Under the pieces are notes generated by a model, which was not told the DNA's origin, searched no databases, and was given only the letters and a program-made list of their open reading frames with translations. A DNA stretch of 38,243 bases from contig PCWD01000056.1 of NCBI GenBank assembly GCA_002787255.1, positions 1 through 38,243 on the forward strand, given 5' to 3'. Of this stretch, positions 21,839-28,671 are shown in pieces. Each line of letters begins with the position of its first letter. Position 1 is the first letter of the stretch. The stretch comes from Parcubacteria group bacterium CG11_big_fil_rev_8_21_14_0_20_39_14 (GTDB lineage: Bacteria; Patescibacteriota; Minisyncoccia; Minisyncoccales; GCA-002787255). Both the position numbers and the translations under genes were made by a program.

Positions 21839-22408
21839 TTAATTTTTGGTTTTTGATTTTTCCAACAATATCTCTTTGTCAAAAGTCAAATCCAGGCTAA
21901 ATATTACTTTGCCGCCGGGAGAAAGCGAAATACCGGAAACCCTTGCTTCTTTTACCTCCGGACTCTCCGAAAAAACAATCATCTGCTTTACCATGGCAAC
22001 ATAACCTTCCGCTTCCCCTTGAGAGCGAATTATACCATCCGCCAGGTTGACATCAAAACCATAATATCTAGTTTTGGGCAGGGCCAACTTCTCAAAAAAA
22101 GAAAAAACGGCCGAGGAGTGAATATGTTCGTCAAGGATATGTTTAAGGTTTCTAATTCTGGTATTAAGACTAAAAATATCATCTATAAATTTTTCATCTT
22201 CCTTAAGGTCTCGCTGGCTCTCAATCAATTTTATTTCACCTTCAATTGATTCAATAGATTTTTGCAACATGGCATTGTAAAGAAAAAAGCCTAAAAAAAC
22301 TAAAACCACCAAAGTTAACAGGGTTATCGGAAAATAAAAAATAGTTTTCTCAAAAGAAATCTTAAATCCCGGTTTTTCTTTTTTGGGAATTAAAGTAATT
22401 TCCGGCAT
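21839..22408 (-). CDS. pilN: Type IV pilus alignment protein PilN
   Basis: The start MPEITLIPKKEKPGF is the short conserved N-terminus (the INLIP-like motif) that docks on PilM. One membrane segment follows (about 28-48, ITLLTLVVLVFLGFFLYNAM), then a coiled coil (IEGEIKLIESQRDLKEDEKFI) and a C-terminal alpha/beta domain (YYGFDVNLADGIIRSQGEAEGY...). 189 residues. It lies between pilM and pilO on the same strand, the standard order, so PilM-PilN-PilO form the alignment complex. Confidence 0.9.
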   Translation of the reverse strand: MPEITLIPKKEKPGFKISFEKTIFYFPITLLTLVVLVFLGFFLYNAMLQKSIESIEGEIKLIESQRDLKEDEKFIDDIFSLNTRIRNLKHILDEHIHSSAVFSFFEKLALPKTRYYGFDVNLADGIIRSQGEAEGYVAMVKQMIVFSESPEVKEARVSGISLSPGGKVIFSLDLTFDKEILLEKSKTKN

Positions 22409-22529
22409 GCAACATGATGCTAATCTACGAATTTTATGCGAATGCTACGAATATGCCAATATTTTTATTTGCATTTATTCGCATATTTGTAGATTGGCAT
22501 TGGATTTGTAGATTTGCATTATGTTTTTT
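22409..22529. repeat. GCTAATCTACGAA word repeat between pilM and pilN
   Basis: GATGCTAATCTACGAATTTTATGCGAATGCTACG words face GATTTGTAGATTTGCATTATG and TTTGTAGATTGGCATTGG words with dyad symmetry. It shares words with the gap at 2370-2569. Confidence 0.5.
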
Positions 22530-23603
22530 TTACCTTAGTTCTCTCATTGCCAGCCCCACGGCTACGGCAAAAGAAGGACCTATTTCTTTTAAAATGGGGG
22601 TTAAAACCGGCGGACATTCAATTCCTCTGAAGGGATCGCCGATTCGAACCTCTCTTCCAAACTTCTCAACAAAGTATTCAACAAGCCCTGGCAACTTTGC
22701 TGTGCCGCCGGTTAATATAAATTTTACTACCCTGGTTCCGTTCTTTTGAAAATAGATAGCTGTAATTTTTTCAATTTCAAAAAAAATAATATCGACAAGG
22801 GGGGAAATAATCTGAGAAATTTCTTCCTCTCCCCCGCCCCTTCTTATCCCTCTTTCCTTCTTTATATCCTCAGCTCGCTTAAAATCGATATTCAGGCTTC
22901 CGGCTAAAACTTTGGTCATTTCGCTCCCGGAAGTTTCAATACTGCGGCAAACTTTAACCATTCCACCATCAACTATAGTAATATTGGTGCCCCTTGCGCC
23001 AAAATCTACTAAACAAATAGAACTTTTATCATCTTGAATCAGAGACCTCGCCAGACTAAAAGTTTCTACTTCCAAAGCTTTAACTTGAAGTCCGGAAAGC
23101 GCTGCAATGTCGGTATATTTTCGAATTATCTCCTCGGGAACAGCCACTAAAAGAATCGGAATTTTTTGAGGAGGTCCCCCTTCGGGTATTTCTTTTAAAA
23201 GAGTCCAGTCCAGCACCACTTCGGAAATTGGCACGGGAATATATTGTCTTGCCTGAAAAGTTACCGCCTGAGCAACCTCCTCTTTTGTCATAAAGGGAAG
23301 AGTCATGGTGGTAATAAAACTCGAAAAAACCGGAATAGATATTGAAGCTAACCTTGTTCGAACTTGAGCCTCTTTTAATGTTTTTTTTATTAACTCGGCG
23401 ATTCCTTCACCCAACACTTGAGTGGAGCTCATTTCTAATGGCGTAAAACTTTTTCTTTCAAGTTTTGGGCTAATGATTTCAGCGTAATTTGTTAATTTTA
23501 AAACATCCTCCCCTTTAGTTAATTCTACCATTTTTATTGAGGATGTGCCAATATCTATTCCCAGAGAAGTCGCCTTCCTTTTTTTAAGAAATGAAATGTT
23601 CAT
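22530..23603 (-). CDS. pilM: Type IV pilus assembly protein PilM (actin-like ATPase)
   Basis: PilM is a cytoplasmic actin/FtsA-fold ATPase that binds the PilN tail. The phosphate-1 loop GIDIGTSSIKMVEL is at residues 15-28, the phosphate-2 block CLVDFGARGTNITIVDGG is near 200, and the adenosine motif ILTGGTAKLPGL is near 300. The 1C/SHS2-like insertion is suggested by VTFQARQYIPVPISEVVLDW. 357 residues is normal for the family. Start ATG at 23603. It is the first gene of the minus-strand pilus run and is divergent from comF, so the main pilus promoter should lie in 23604-23690, although I see no clear boxes in that repeat-filled gap. Confidence 0.95.
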   Translation of the reverse strand: MNISFLKKRKATSLGIDIGTSSIKMVELTKGEDVLKLTNYAEIISPKLERKSFTPLEMSSTQVLGEGIAELIKKTLKEAQVRTRLASISIPVFSSFITTMTLPFMTKEEVAQAVTFQARQYIPVPISEVVLDWTLLKEIPEGGPPQKIPILLVAVPEEIIRKYTDIAALSGLQVKALEVETFSLARSLIQDDKSSICLVDFGARGTNITIVDGGMVKVCRSIETSGSEMTKVLAGSLNIDFKRAEDIKKERGIRRGGGEEEISQIISPLVDIIFFEIEKITAIYFQKNGTRVVKFILTGGTAKLPGLVEYFVEKFGREVRIGDPFRGIECPPVLTPILKEIGPSFAVAVGLAMRELR

Positions 23604-23609
23604 TAAACC

Positions 23610-23692
23610 ACAAATTTTTGCTAATTAAGTGCTAATATGCGCTAATGATATTCGCCCAAATTCGCGCCCGCATTAGCGCAAATTAGTGAGGG
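23610..23692. repeat. Word repeat in the pilM-comF divergent gap
   Basis: TTGCTAATTAAGTGCTAATATGCGCTAATG faces CGCATTAGCGCAAATTAGTGAG with dyad symmetry. It is the local version of the stutter repeats and covers the space where the pilM promoter is expected. Confidence 0.5.
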
Positions 23693-23695
23693 AGT

Positions 23696-23725
23696 TTGAC
23701 TAAAACTCTTGTCTGGTTTTATTAT
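23696..23725 (+). promoter_or_regulatory. Predicted promoter of comF
   Basis: TTGACT (23696-23701), 18-bp spacer, TATTAT (23720-23725). Transcription would start near 23732, leaving a leader of about 39 nt to the ATG at 23771. Confidence 0.65.
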
Positions 23726-23770
23726 ACCATAAAGCGAAAAGTAAAGCCAAGGCAATATGGCAATAATAAT

Positions 23771-24475
23771 ATGTCGAGCTTTAAAAGATTTTTAAACTTC
23801 ATACTTGAGCTCTTTTATCCAAAATTCTGTCTTGGCTGCGGCAAGGAAGGAACTTGGATTTGTTCTGATTGTTTTGAAAAAATTAAAGCCCTTGATAGTT
23901 TTTACTGCCCGGTTTGCCGCAAACGACTGCCAAATGGAGAAATTTGCAAAACCTGTTCAGGGAAAACAAAACTGTCTAAATTTTTTGCCGCCGCCCGATA
24001 TGAAAGTCCTTTAATAAAAAAAGCCGTCCATAAATTAAAATATAATTTTATAAAAGATTTGGCTCCTCCCCTATCTTCTCTGATAATAAACTTCCTAAAA
24101 AATTTTAATTTTGATTCTGATTTTCTAATTATTCCCGTTCCCCTTCATAAATCTCGCGAACATTGGAGAGGATTTAATCAGGCAAACGAGCTTGCTAAAG
24201 AAATTTCAAAATCGCTAAGGGTTCCCTTGGACTCCAATGAGCTCACAAAGATAAAAAACGTCCCTCCCCAGGTAGAAGTAAAGGACTACCAAAAAAGAAA
24301 AGAAAACATCCAGGGAGCATTTAGGGTTAAGAGGCCGGAACTCTTAAGGAATAAACGGGTTATTTTAATAGATGATGTTTACACTTCCGGCTCCACAATG
24401 GAAGAATGCGCCAAGGTTTTAAAACGAGCCGGAGTAAAAGAAATTTGGGGGGTTGCAGCCATTGCTAAATTCTAA
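23771..24475 (+). CDS. comF: ComF family phosphoribosyltransferase-like competence protein
   Basis: ComF proteins support natural transformation, probably linking imported single-stranded DNA to the recombination machinery. The N-terminal zinc ribbon has CLGCG...CSDC and CPVC...CKTC; the C-terminal phosphoribosyltransferase fold has FLIIPVPLHKSREHWRGFNQ and the PRPP loop VILIDDVYTSGSTMEECAKVL. From the ATG at 23771 the protein is MSSFKRFLNFILELFYPKFC, 234 residues, the family length. The frame extends to 23696, but that would include the predicted promoter, so the later start is preferred. It is next to the pilus locus, consistent with DNA uptake. Confidence 0.93.
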   Translation: MSSFKRFLNFILELFYPKFCLGCGKEGTWICSDCFEKIKALDSFYCPVCRKRLPNGEICKTCSGKTKLSKFFAAARYESPLIKKAVHKLKYNFIKDLAPPLSSLIINFLKNFNFDSDFLIIPVPLHKSREHWRGFNQANELAKEISKSLRVPLDSNELTKIKNVPPQVEVKDYQKRKENIQGAFRVKRPELLRNKRVILIDDVYTSGSTMEECAKVLKRAGVKEIWGVAAIAKF

Positions 24476-24506
24476 AAAAAGTTTAAAATTACCTTATACC
24501 GGGTAT

Positions 24507-24641
24507 GCCCCGTTAGAAGTCTGTCTTTAACCGGATAGACAATTAACGAGGCAAGTCAATATTTATTCTATTAATACTTTATTCTGCTGTTAGAAACTAT
24601 TCGTTTCTAAACAGGGCAAAGACTTTTAATTCTAATGGGGT
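24507..24641 (+). promoter_or_regulatory. Multibranched leader structure before rpmB
   Basis: CCCCGTTAGAA (24510-24520) pairs with TTCTAATGGGG (24630-24640) and encloses GTCTGTC/GATAGAC (24521-24542) and GTTAGAAAC/GTTTCTAA (24589-24612). The closing arm ends next to the rpmB start codon. This could be an autoregulatory ribosomal-protein leader, or a member of the CCCCGTTAGA repeat family that happens to lie there. Confidence 0.5.
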
Positions 24642-24827
24642 ATGGCCAAACAATGTCAAATTTGCGGTAAAAAAAGCGTGCTGGTTTGGAGGCGAAAAAA
24701 ACTTCGCGGAAAGTATAACCCTACCAGCAAAAAAAGAAAATATCCCAACCTCCAGTGGATTCGTTTGCCTTCAGGCAAGCGAGTAAAAGCTTGCGCAAAA
24801 TGCATCAAACGCCTTTATAAGGCGTAA
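24642..24827 (+). CDS. rpmB: 50S ribosomal protein L28
   Basis: 61 residues, short and very basic. CQICGKKS (Cys5, Cys8) and ACAKCIKRLYKA near the end form a four-Cys zinc site as in the zinc-binding C+ forms of L28. LRGKYNPTSKKRKYPNLQWIRL matches the central L28 block (R-A-x-x-x-x-x-x-N-L-Q). The start ATG 24642 directly follows the closing stem of a structured leader. comF is upstream on the same strand. Confidence 0.93.
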   Translation: MAKQCQICGKKSVLVWRRKKLRGKYNPTSKKRKYPNLQWIRLPSGKRVKACAKCIKRLYKA

Positions 24828-24853
24828 TTTCTAAATCTCAATTTCTAACTTCT

Positions 24854-24900
24854 AAACCCGGAGGATCCCGCCAAGGCGGGACCTACGGGGCAGGCAAATT
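24854..24900. repeat. REP-like repeat (CCCG hairpin, CGGGGCAGGCAAAT), intergenic copy 1
   Basis: ATCCCGCC-AA-GGCGGGA forms the stem, enclosed by CCCG and CGGGG and followed by CAGGCAAAT. The repeat at 27310-27356 is nearly identical in the same orientation. AATTTCTAAATTC-type stutters flank it on both sides (24828-24853 and 24897-24965). Confidence 0.75.
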
Positions 24901-24982
24901 CAAAATTCCAAATTCAAAATTCTAAACACGTAGTTTCGGATTTCAAAATTTGAATTTCGAATTTCCTGCCCACAGCAGGTTG

Positions 24983-25057
24983 CGGGGTGTAGTATAACGG
25001 CTATTATGCGCGCATGGGGTGCGTGCGATCCGGGTTCAATTCCCGGCACCCCGACCA
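24983..25057 (+). tRNA. tRNA-Pro (GGG)
   Basis: The acceptor CGGGGTG pairs with CACCCCG, discriminator A, and CCA is encoded, the only tRNA here for which that is true. The anticodon stem CGCGC/GCGTG holds ATGGGGT, anticodon GGG with G37. T arm CCGGG-TTCAATT-CCCGG. The D stem is weak (GTAT/ATTA). 75 nt including CCA. Confidence 0.9.
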
Positions 25058-25213
25058 GACAACTTAACGAATTTCTGGCGGGAAATTGAGGTCGCTTGAG
25101 CCTCGCTTCGGAAGCGAGCAGAAACGTTAGACGGGAGTGCCGGCCGCGGGACGGCACTAAAACTCCGCGTCAGGATTTCTCTTGAAATGGGTTCGGATTT
25201 CGTCAGTAGTCCC
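25058..25213 (+). ncRNA. GC-rich structured stretch after tRNA-Pro, candidate non-coding RNA
   Basis: The stretch is visibly richer in G and C than the surrounding intergenic DNA and contains several stems: CTCGCTT-CGG-AAGCGAG (about 25102-25119) and AGTGCCG/CGGCACT (about 25136-25158). It ends directly at a 23-bp perfect terminator stem. It lies downstream of tRNA-Pro on the plus strand and so would be part of that transcript. I found no signature of SRP RNA, tmRNA, 6S or RNase P. Reading frames across it are arbitrary. It may instead be another inserted element. Confidence 0.35.
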
Positions 25214-25262
25214 AGTTTCCAAACCAAAAATGCCCGTTACGGGCATTTTTGGTTTGGAAACT
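25214..25262. terminator. Bidirectional Rho-independent terminator between tRNA-Pro and tRNA-Gln
   Basis: A perfect 23-bp stem: left arm 25214-25236 ending AAAAATGCCCG, loop TTA, right arm 25240-25262 beginning CGGGCATTTTT. A/T tracts on both arms supply a U-run in both directions. The outer arm touches the tRNA-Gln 3' end. Confidence 0.88.
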
Positions 25263-25333
25263 GCCGGGCTAGGGATCGAACCTAGAATCTTCAGGTCCAA
25301 AGCCTGACGTGTTACCAATTACACCACCCGGCA
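25261..25333 (-). tRNA. tRNA-Gln (TTG)
   Basis: The acceptor TGCCGGG pairs with CCCGGCA. The anticodon stem TCAGG/CCTGA holds CTTTGGA, anticodon TTG. T arm CTAGG-TTCGATC-CCTAG. Discriminator G; CCA not encoded. 73 nt. With gatA/gatC nearby, this tRNA is a likely substrate of the amidation pathway. The stop codon of the upstream HTH/LAGLIDADG-like gene lies inside its 5' half. Confidence 0.93.
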
Positions 25334-26011
25334 ATATTTGCAAATCCCATCTGTCCAGCCCGAAATTTTTCTGTTTAAATTTGTACTTTTTCTTACGTAT
25401 ATATTTAACAGACCAAAATATTTTTCTCCCCTATTTTTTCTTTTTGTATAAATTTTGTGCTTTTTCCAATCAATTCCCTTAAAATTATCTATTTTAAACC
25501 CCGTTACGCTGCTCCAATATTTTTGAACTGTCTTTAATTTGTTTTTCGCAATTTTATGCAAAGAAATTCTAAAATGGATATCTTTCTTGGAAATAGAACA
25601 GATATCCAAAAGCCATTTGAGAAAAACTTTTATCATCTCTGGATCAGAATTGCTAAATTTTACCTTTTGAGAAATATTATAATCCTTCTGTTTTGTGCCT
25701 TCGGCCCAATAAAGAGCTATGCCAATAAGCCACAATTCTCGATTGGATAATTTTCCTATCTCACTCCTCGCTTTATTTTTAATCTCTTTAGTAATAGTTA
25801 ATCTATAAATCCTCCTTGCTTGAGCTCCCCTAAAAGCGGCAGCGAGCTTTTTTTCTGTAAGTCTTTGTTTTTGTTCTTTGGCAAGCCCAACACTTCTTAG
25901 CCACAAAGATAAAGTAGATTTAGCAACAGGAATCTTTTTTAAAATTTCGGAGTAAGAAAAACCCTTTTTTCTAAGCTTTGTTGCTTTTTCTTTTTCTTTG
26001 AATTTAGACAT
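25319..26011 (-). CDS. HTH plus LAGLIDADG-like domain protein ending inside tRNA-Gln
   Basis: The N-terminus (about 8-42, KEKATKLRKKGFSYSEILKK, then KSTLSLWLRSVGL) is a helix-turn-helix. The middle has LWLIGIALYWAEGTK (93-107), which fits a LAGLIDADG-type helix with its acidic residue, followed by VKFSNSDPEMIKVFLKWLLD and HFRISLHKIA, as in the LAGLIDADG-like fold. The last residues GICKYCRVV and the TAA stop are encoded by the tRNA-Gln leader and the first 15 bases of the tRNA (25319-25333). It may be a free-standing homing-endonuclease relative or a transcription factor; catalysis cannot be judged. A strong promoter with an 11-bp palindromic operator precedes the ATG at 26011, suggesting self-regulation. 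230 residues. Confidence 0.75.
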   Translation of the reverse strand: MSKFKEKEKATKLRKKGFSYSEILKKIPVAKSTLSLWLRSVGLAKEQKQRLTEKKLAAAFRGAQARRIYRLTITKEIKNKARSEIGKLSNRELWLIGIALYWAEGTKQKDYNISQKVKFSNSDPEMIKVFLKWLLDICSISKKDIHFRISLHKIAKNKLKTVQKYWSSVTGFKIDNFKGIDWKKHKIYTKRKNRGEKYFGLLNIYVRKSTNLNRKISGWTDGICKYCRVV

Positions 26012-26013
26012 AA

Positions 26014-26066
26014 TGAACCACGGTTATTATTTATTTTATTATATTACCGTGGTTCAAGATTGTAAA
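26014..26066 (-). promoter_or_regulatory. Promoter with 11-bp inverted-repeat operator of the HTH/LAGLIDADG-like gene
   Basis: TGAACCACGGT (26014-26024) and ACCGTGGTTCA (26046-26056) are perfect inverted repeats 21 bp apart. On the minus strand TTTACA (26061-26066), 17 bp, TATAAT (26038-26043) form a good promoter. One arm lies in the spacer and the other just after the predicted start site near 26031. A repressor bound to both arms would block the -10 box. Confidence 0.75.
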
Positions 26067-26083
26067 GGGCGGGTATCTTATTA

Positions 26084-27274
26084 TTAACTCGTGACGCTTA
26101 TCGCCTCCACGACTGCCAGTTCCAAAGGAAGCTGGGGCAAGTTCGCGTATTTTATGTCGTTCCCCGCTTTTATAAAGAATTTTAAGGCATTTTTCAAGCC
26201 GCCCTGGGAAAATTCTTTAGCCTGCTCTTGCAAAATTTTAATTTCATCTTCGCCGTGACCGGAAATCAAAGGATTGAGCAAGTTCTGGTCAATATTCAAA
26301 ATTAAAAGCTCCCTCAAATAATCCACTAAGGCCTTGCTAAGTTGGAGCAGGTCGCAGCCTTTTTCGTTTAATTCATTTATGTACCTGATTGCTCCGGACT
26401 CATCCTTTTTAGCAATAAAATCCACAAATTTTGAAATTGCCGTAAATTCAACCAGCCCTAAAATTTCTTCAACCTCCTTGGCGGTAATGTTTTTGTCTTC
26501 CATGGTCATTACCTGGTCAAGAAGGCTTTCGGCATCGCGGATTGAACCCTCGCTGTTTTTGGCAATAAGCTCAAAGGCCGGTTTTTCAATCTCCACTCCT
26601 TCGTTCTTGGCAATGTAGGCTAATTTTTTTATAATTTCCAAAAAACTTAATTTTTTGAAATCAAAATGCTGGCACCTTGAAGCAATGGTCGGCAAAATTT
26701 TATGAACTTCGGTTGTAGCCAGAACAAAAATAGCATGAGCCGGGGGCTCTTCCAATGTCTTAAGCAAAGCGTTTGAAGCTTCTTTTGTCAATTGATGGAC
26801 CTCGTCAATAATAAAAACTTTGTATTTTGCCCTTACCGGAGCAAATCTAATTCCATCGCGCAGTTCTCTAATTTCGTCAATTCCCCGGTTTGAAGCGGCA
26901 TCAATTTCAATCAAATCAATTGATTTTCCCTGATTTATTTCCAGGCAGGACTGACATTCGTTGCAAGGTTCATATTTATTTCCAATTTTTTTTCTAATTT
27001 CATGTTTTTTCTGAAAATCTTTATTTATTTTTTCTGACACCTCCTCGCTATCCCAACCTTCACCCCCGCCAATAACTGGCTCCAACGTCTCACAGTTTAC
27101 CGCTTTTGCCAGAAGCCGAGCAATTGTTGTTTTGCCCGACCCCCTCGGCCCGGAAAATAGATAAGCATGGGAAATTTCGCCAGTTGAAATGGCGTTTGTC
27201 AAAGTTTTAACAATATGCTCCTGGCCGATAATCTCGGAAAAGGTCTTCGGACGATATTTGCGATATAATACCAT
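26084..27274 (-). CDS. dnaX: DNA polymerase III subunit gamma (short DnaX)
   Basis: This is the clamp-loader ATPase. It opens MVLYRKYRPKTFSEIIGQEH, with Walker A GPRGSGKTT (42-50), Walker B VFIIDEVHQLT and the sensor region TTEVHKILPTIASRCQHF. The zinc module has C61 and CNECQSC (C104, C107, C110), but about 30 extra residues, charged and Gly-rich at the start (VIGGGEGWDSEEV...), separate C61 from the rest. At 396 residues it contains domains I-III only and lacks the tau C-terminal domains IV-V that bind DnaB and the polymerase. Start ATG 27274. It lies upstream of the HTH/LAGLIDADG-like gene on the same strand. Confidence 0.96.
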   Translation of the reverse strand: MVLYRKYRPKTFSEIIGQEHIVKTLTNAISTGEISHAYLFSGPRGSGKTTIARLLAKAVNCETLEPVIGGGEGWDSEEVSEKINKDFQKKHEIRKKIGNKYEPCNECQSCLEINQGKSIDLIEIDAASNRGIDEIRELRDGIRFAPVRAKYKVFIIDEVHQLTKEASNALLKTLEEPPAHAIFVLATTEVHKILPTIASRCQHFDFKKLSFLEIIKKLAYIAKNEGVEIEKPAFELIAKNSEGSIRDAESLLDQVMTMEDKNITAKEVEEILGLVEFTAISKFVDFIAKKDESGAIRYINELNEKGCDLLQLSKALVDYLRELLILNIDQNLLNPLISGHGEDEIKILQEQAKEFSQGGLKNALKFFIKAGNDIKYANLPQLPLELAVVEAISVTS

Positions 27275-27279
27275 ACAAA

Positions 27280-27476
27280 ATAAATTCTAAATCCTAATAT
27301 CTAAATCCTAAACCCCGAAGAATCCCGCCAAGGCGGGACCTACGGGGCAGGCAAATACCAAATTCTAAATCCCAATGTTTCAAACGTGTTTAAAATTTAA
27401 GGAATTGAAATTTAGATATTGTTTAGAATTTCGGACCAGAGCGCTAATTCCATTAGTGCTCGGCCGAGCACTCAAT
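27280..27476. repeat. dnaX-GtrA gap: REP-like repeat copy 2 and an 18-bp palindrome
   Basis: 27310-27356 repeats the element of 24854-24900 (CCCCG, ATCCCGCC-AA-GGCGGGA, TACGGGGCAGGCAAAT). AAATTCTAAATCC stutters flank it. AGTGCTCGGCCGAGCACT (27455-27472) is a perfect 18-bp palindrome five bases before the GtrA-like stop codon. No gene is visible. Confidence 0.65.
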
Positions 27477-28100
27477 TTATTGGATGCTCCGGTTTTGAAT
27501 TTCGGATTTATGTTTGAACACCCAGAATTTAAAGCCGATAAAATTCCAGGTCATACCAACAAAGGTGGCAACAAACGCTCCGATATTTGCCCAAAGTTTT
27601 AATCCAATGCCAAATTGAGGACCGATAACATTTACCACCAAAGAAGCTGTTCCCACATTTATAATAAAACCAACGGTAGCTGTCAACAAAAACTTTGAAA
27701 ATTCTTTTGGTCCGGATGGTTCCTTTCTTCTTTCAAAAGTCCAATATTTGTTCCAAATGTAGCTGTGAATTACCGCTATTATAAAAGAGATGCTCTTAAA
27801 AACCGGGTATAACGGACCGGCGGCAATTCCCGAAATCCAGATTAACCCATTCAAAACTCCCAGGTCAACAAAAGTAGTGAGGGCGCCGGACAAAGCAAAT
27901 TTGCCAGCTTGATAAATAAACAAAAATTTTTTTCCAAGCGTAAAAACAACAAACATTCCAAGCAAAGAAAGAGGCGGCATAACGAAGGGCATCAACCATG
28001 AATAAGGAATCTTAAATCCGATATTTTTTAAAACGCCAAAAAAAACAGCTCCTATTATAAAACCGATTATTGGACTTATTATAACGTCTACTTTTTTCAT
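27477..28100 (-). CDS. GtrA-family membrane protein
   Basis: GtrA-like proteins are small four-helix membrane proteins linked to moving lipid-linked sugars across the membrane. The family signature is clear: GKFALSGALTTFVDLGVLNGL, then SISFIIAVIHSYIWNKYWTF, KEFSKFLLTATVGFIINVG and FVATFVGMTWNFIGFKFWVF. Before it, about 60 extra residues carry two hydrophobic segments (IIGFIIGAVFFGVL; PLSLLGMFVVFTLGK). The C-terminal HKSEIQNRSIQ looks repeat-derived. 207 residues. Its ATG overlaps the stop of the upstream gene (TAATG), so they are translationally coupled. Glycosyltransferases lie nearby on the other strand. Confidence 0.88.
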   Translation of the reverse strand: MKKVDVIISPIIGFIIGAVFFGVLKNIGFKIPYSWLMPFVMPPLSLLGMFVVFTLGKKFLFIYQAGKFALSGALTTFVDLGVLNGLIWISGIAAGPLYPVFKSISFIIAVIHSYIWNKYWTFERRKEPSGPKEFSKFLLTATVGFIINVGTASLVVNVIGPQFGIGLKLWANIGAFVATFVGMTWNFIGFKFWVFKHKSEIQNRSIQ

Positions 28101-28669
28101 TATTTTAATGCTTTGATTTTATCTTCCTCAAGTTCCTTCGGAAGCTCGCCGGCTTTAACCGCCTCAATGTCTCCTCCGAGTCCCAAAAAGTTCTTTTTTA
28201 AAAACAGGAAAAATAGCCAGATAAAGCCAAGTATGATTAAAAGGTCAAAAATCGCCCAAAGACTTATTTTTAGATGACCCTGACCAAACAAAATAATGGT
28301 AATTGACAGGGGGTAAAGCGTATTCGGACTTGCCAGCGTTCCCACAAATTCCCGGGAAACTTTGTGAGAATAGGCATTATAAATTATAAACAATCCATAA
28401 AAAAGGAAAATAACCAGGATGTAAATTCTTATCAAAATATCATCGGGTTTGATAATAAATAAAATTCTCAAGGTGGAAATATTAATCCAGAGGAAAGAGA
28501 TTCCGGCCGAAAAAGCTCCGGCAAAGCTAATTTTTTCTCTTTTATACTCTCCAAAATAAATCTGGGTGGCAAGCCACAAAATTAAAATCGGAGCCAAAAA
28601 CCACCAGACGCCGGGGTCTTTTGTAAAAGAATCAAAGATAAGTTCAAAACCGTTTAAAAAATAATTCAT
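28100..28669 (-). CDS. Polytopic membrane protein, function unknown
   Basis: 189 residues with about five hydrophobic segments: VWWFLAPILILWLATQIYF, ISFAGAFSAGISFLWINIS, IRIYILVIFLFYGLFIIYNAY, TLYPLSITIILFGQ and IFDLLIILGFIWLFFLFL. A conserved-looking 'FGEYKREKISF' loop sits after the first. No family is recognised. It overlaps the GtrA-like start by one base and begins two bases after the 28672-29610 gene, so it belongs to one operon with both and probably works in the same membrane assembly. Confidence 0.8.
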   Translation of the reverse strand: MNYFLNGFELIFDSFTKDPGVWWFLAPILILWLATQIYFGEYKREKISFAGAFSAGISFLWINISTLRILFIIKPDDILIRIYILVIFLFYGLFIIYNAYSHKVSREFVGTLASPNTLYPLSITIILFGQGHLKISLWAIFDLLIILGFIWLFFLFLKKNFLGLGGDIEAVKAGELPKELEEDKIKALK

Positions 28670-28671
28670 CT

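Noticed and set aside
23696..23770. Longer ComF start at 23696
   Set aside because: It would place the -35 and -10 boxes inside the gene, and the added residues do not resemble ComF.
24900..25227. Minus-strand frames across tRNA-Pro and the GC-rich stretch
   Set aside because: They are translations of the tRNA complement and of stem structures, with no recognisable protein features.
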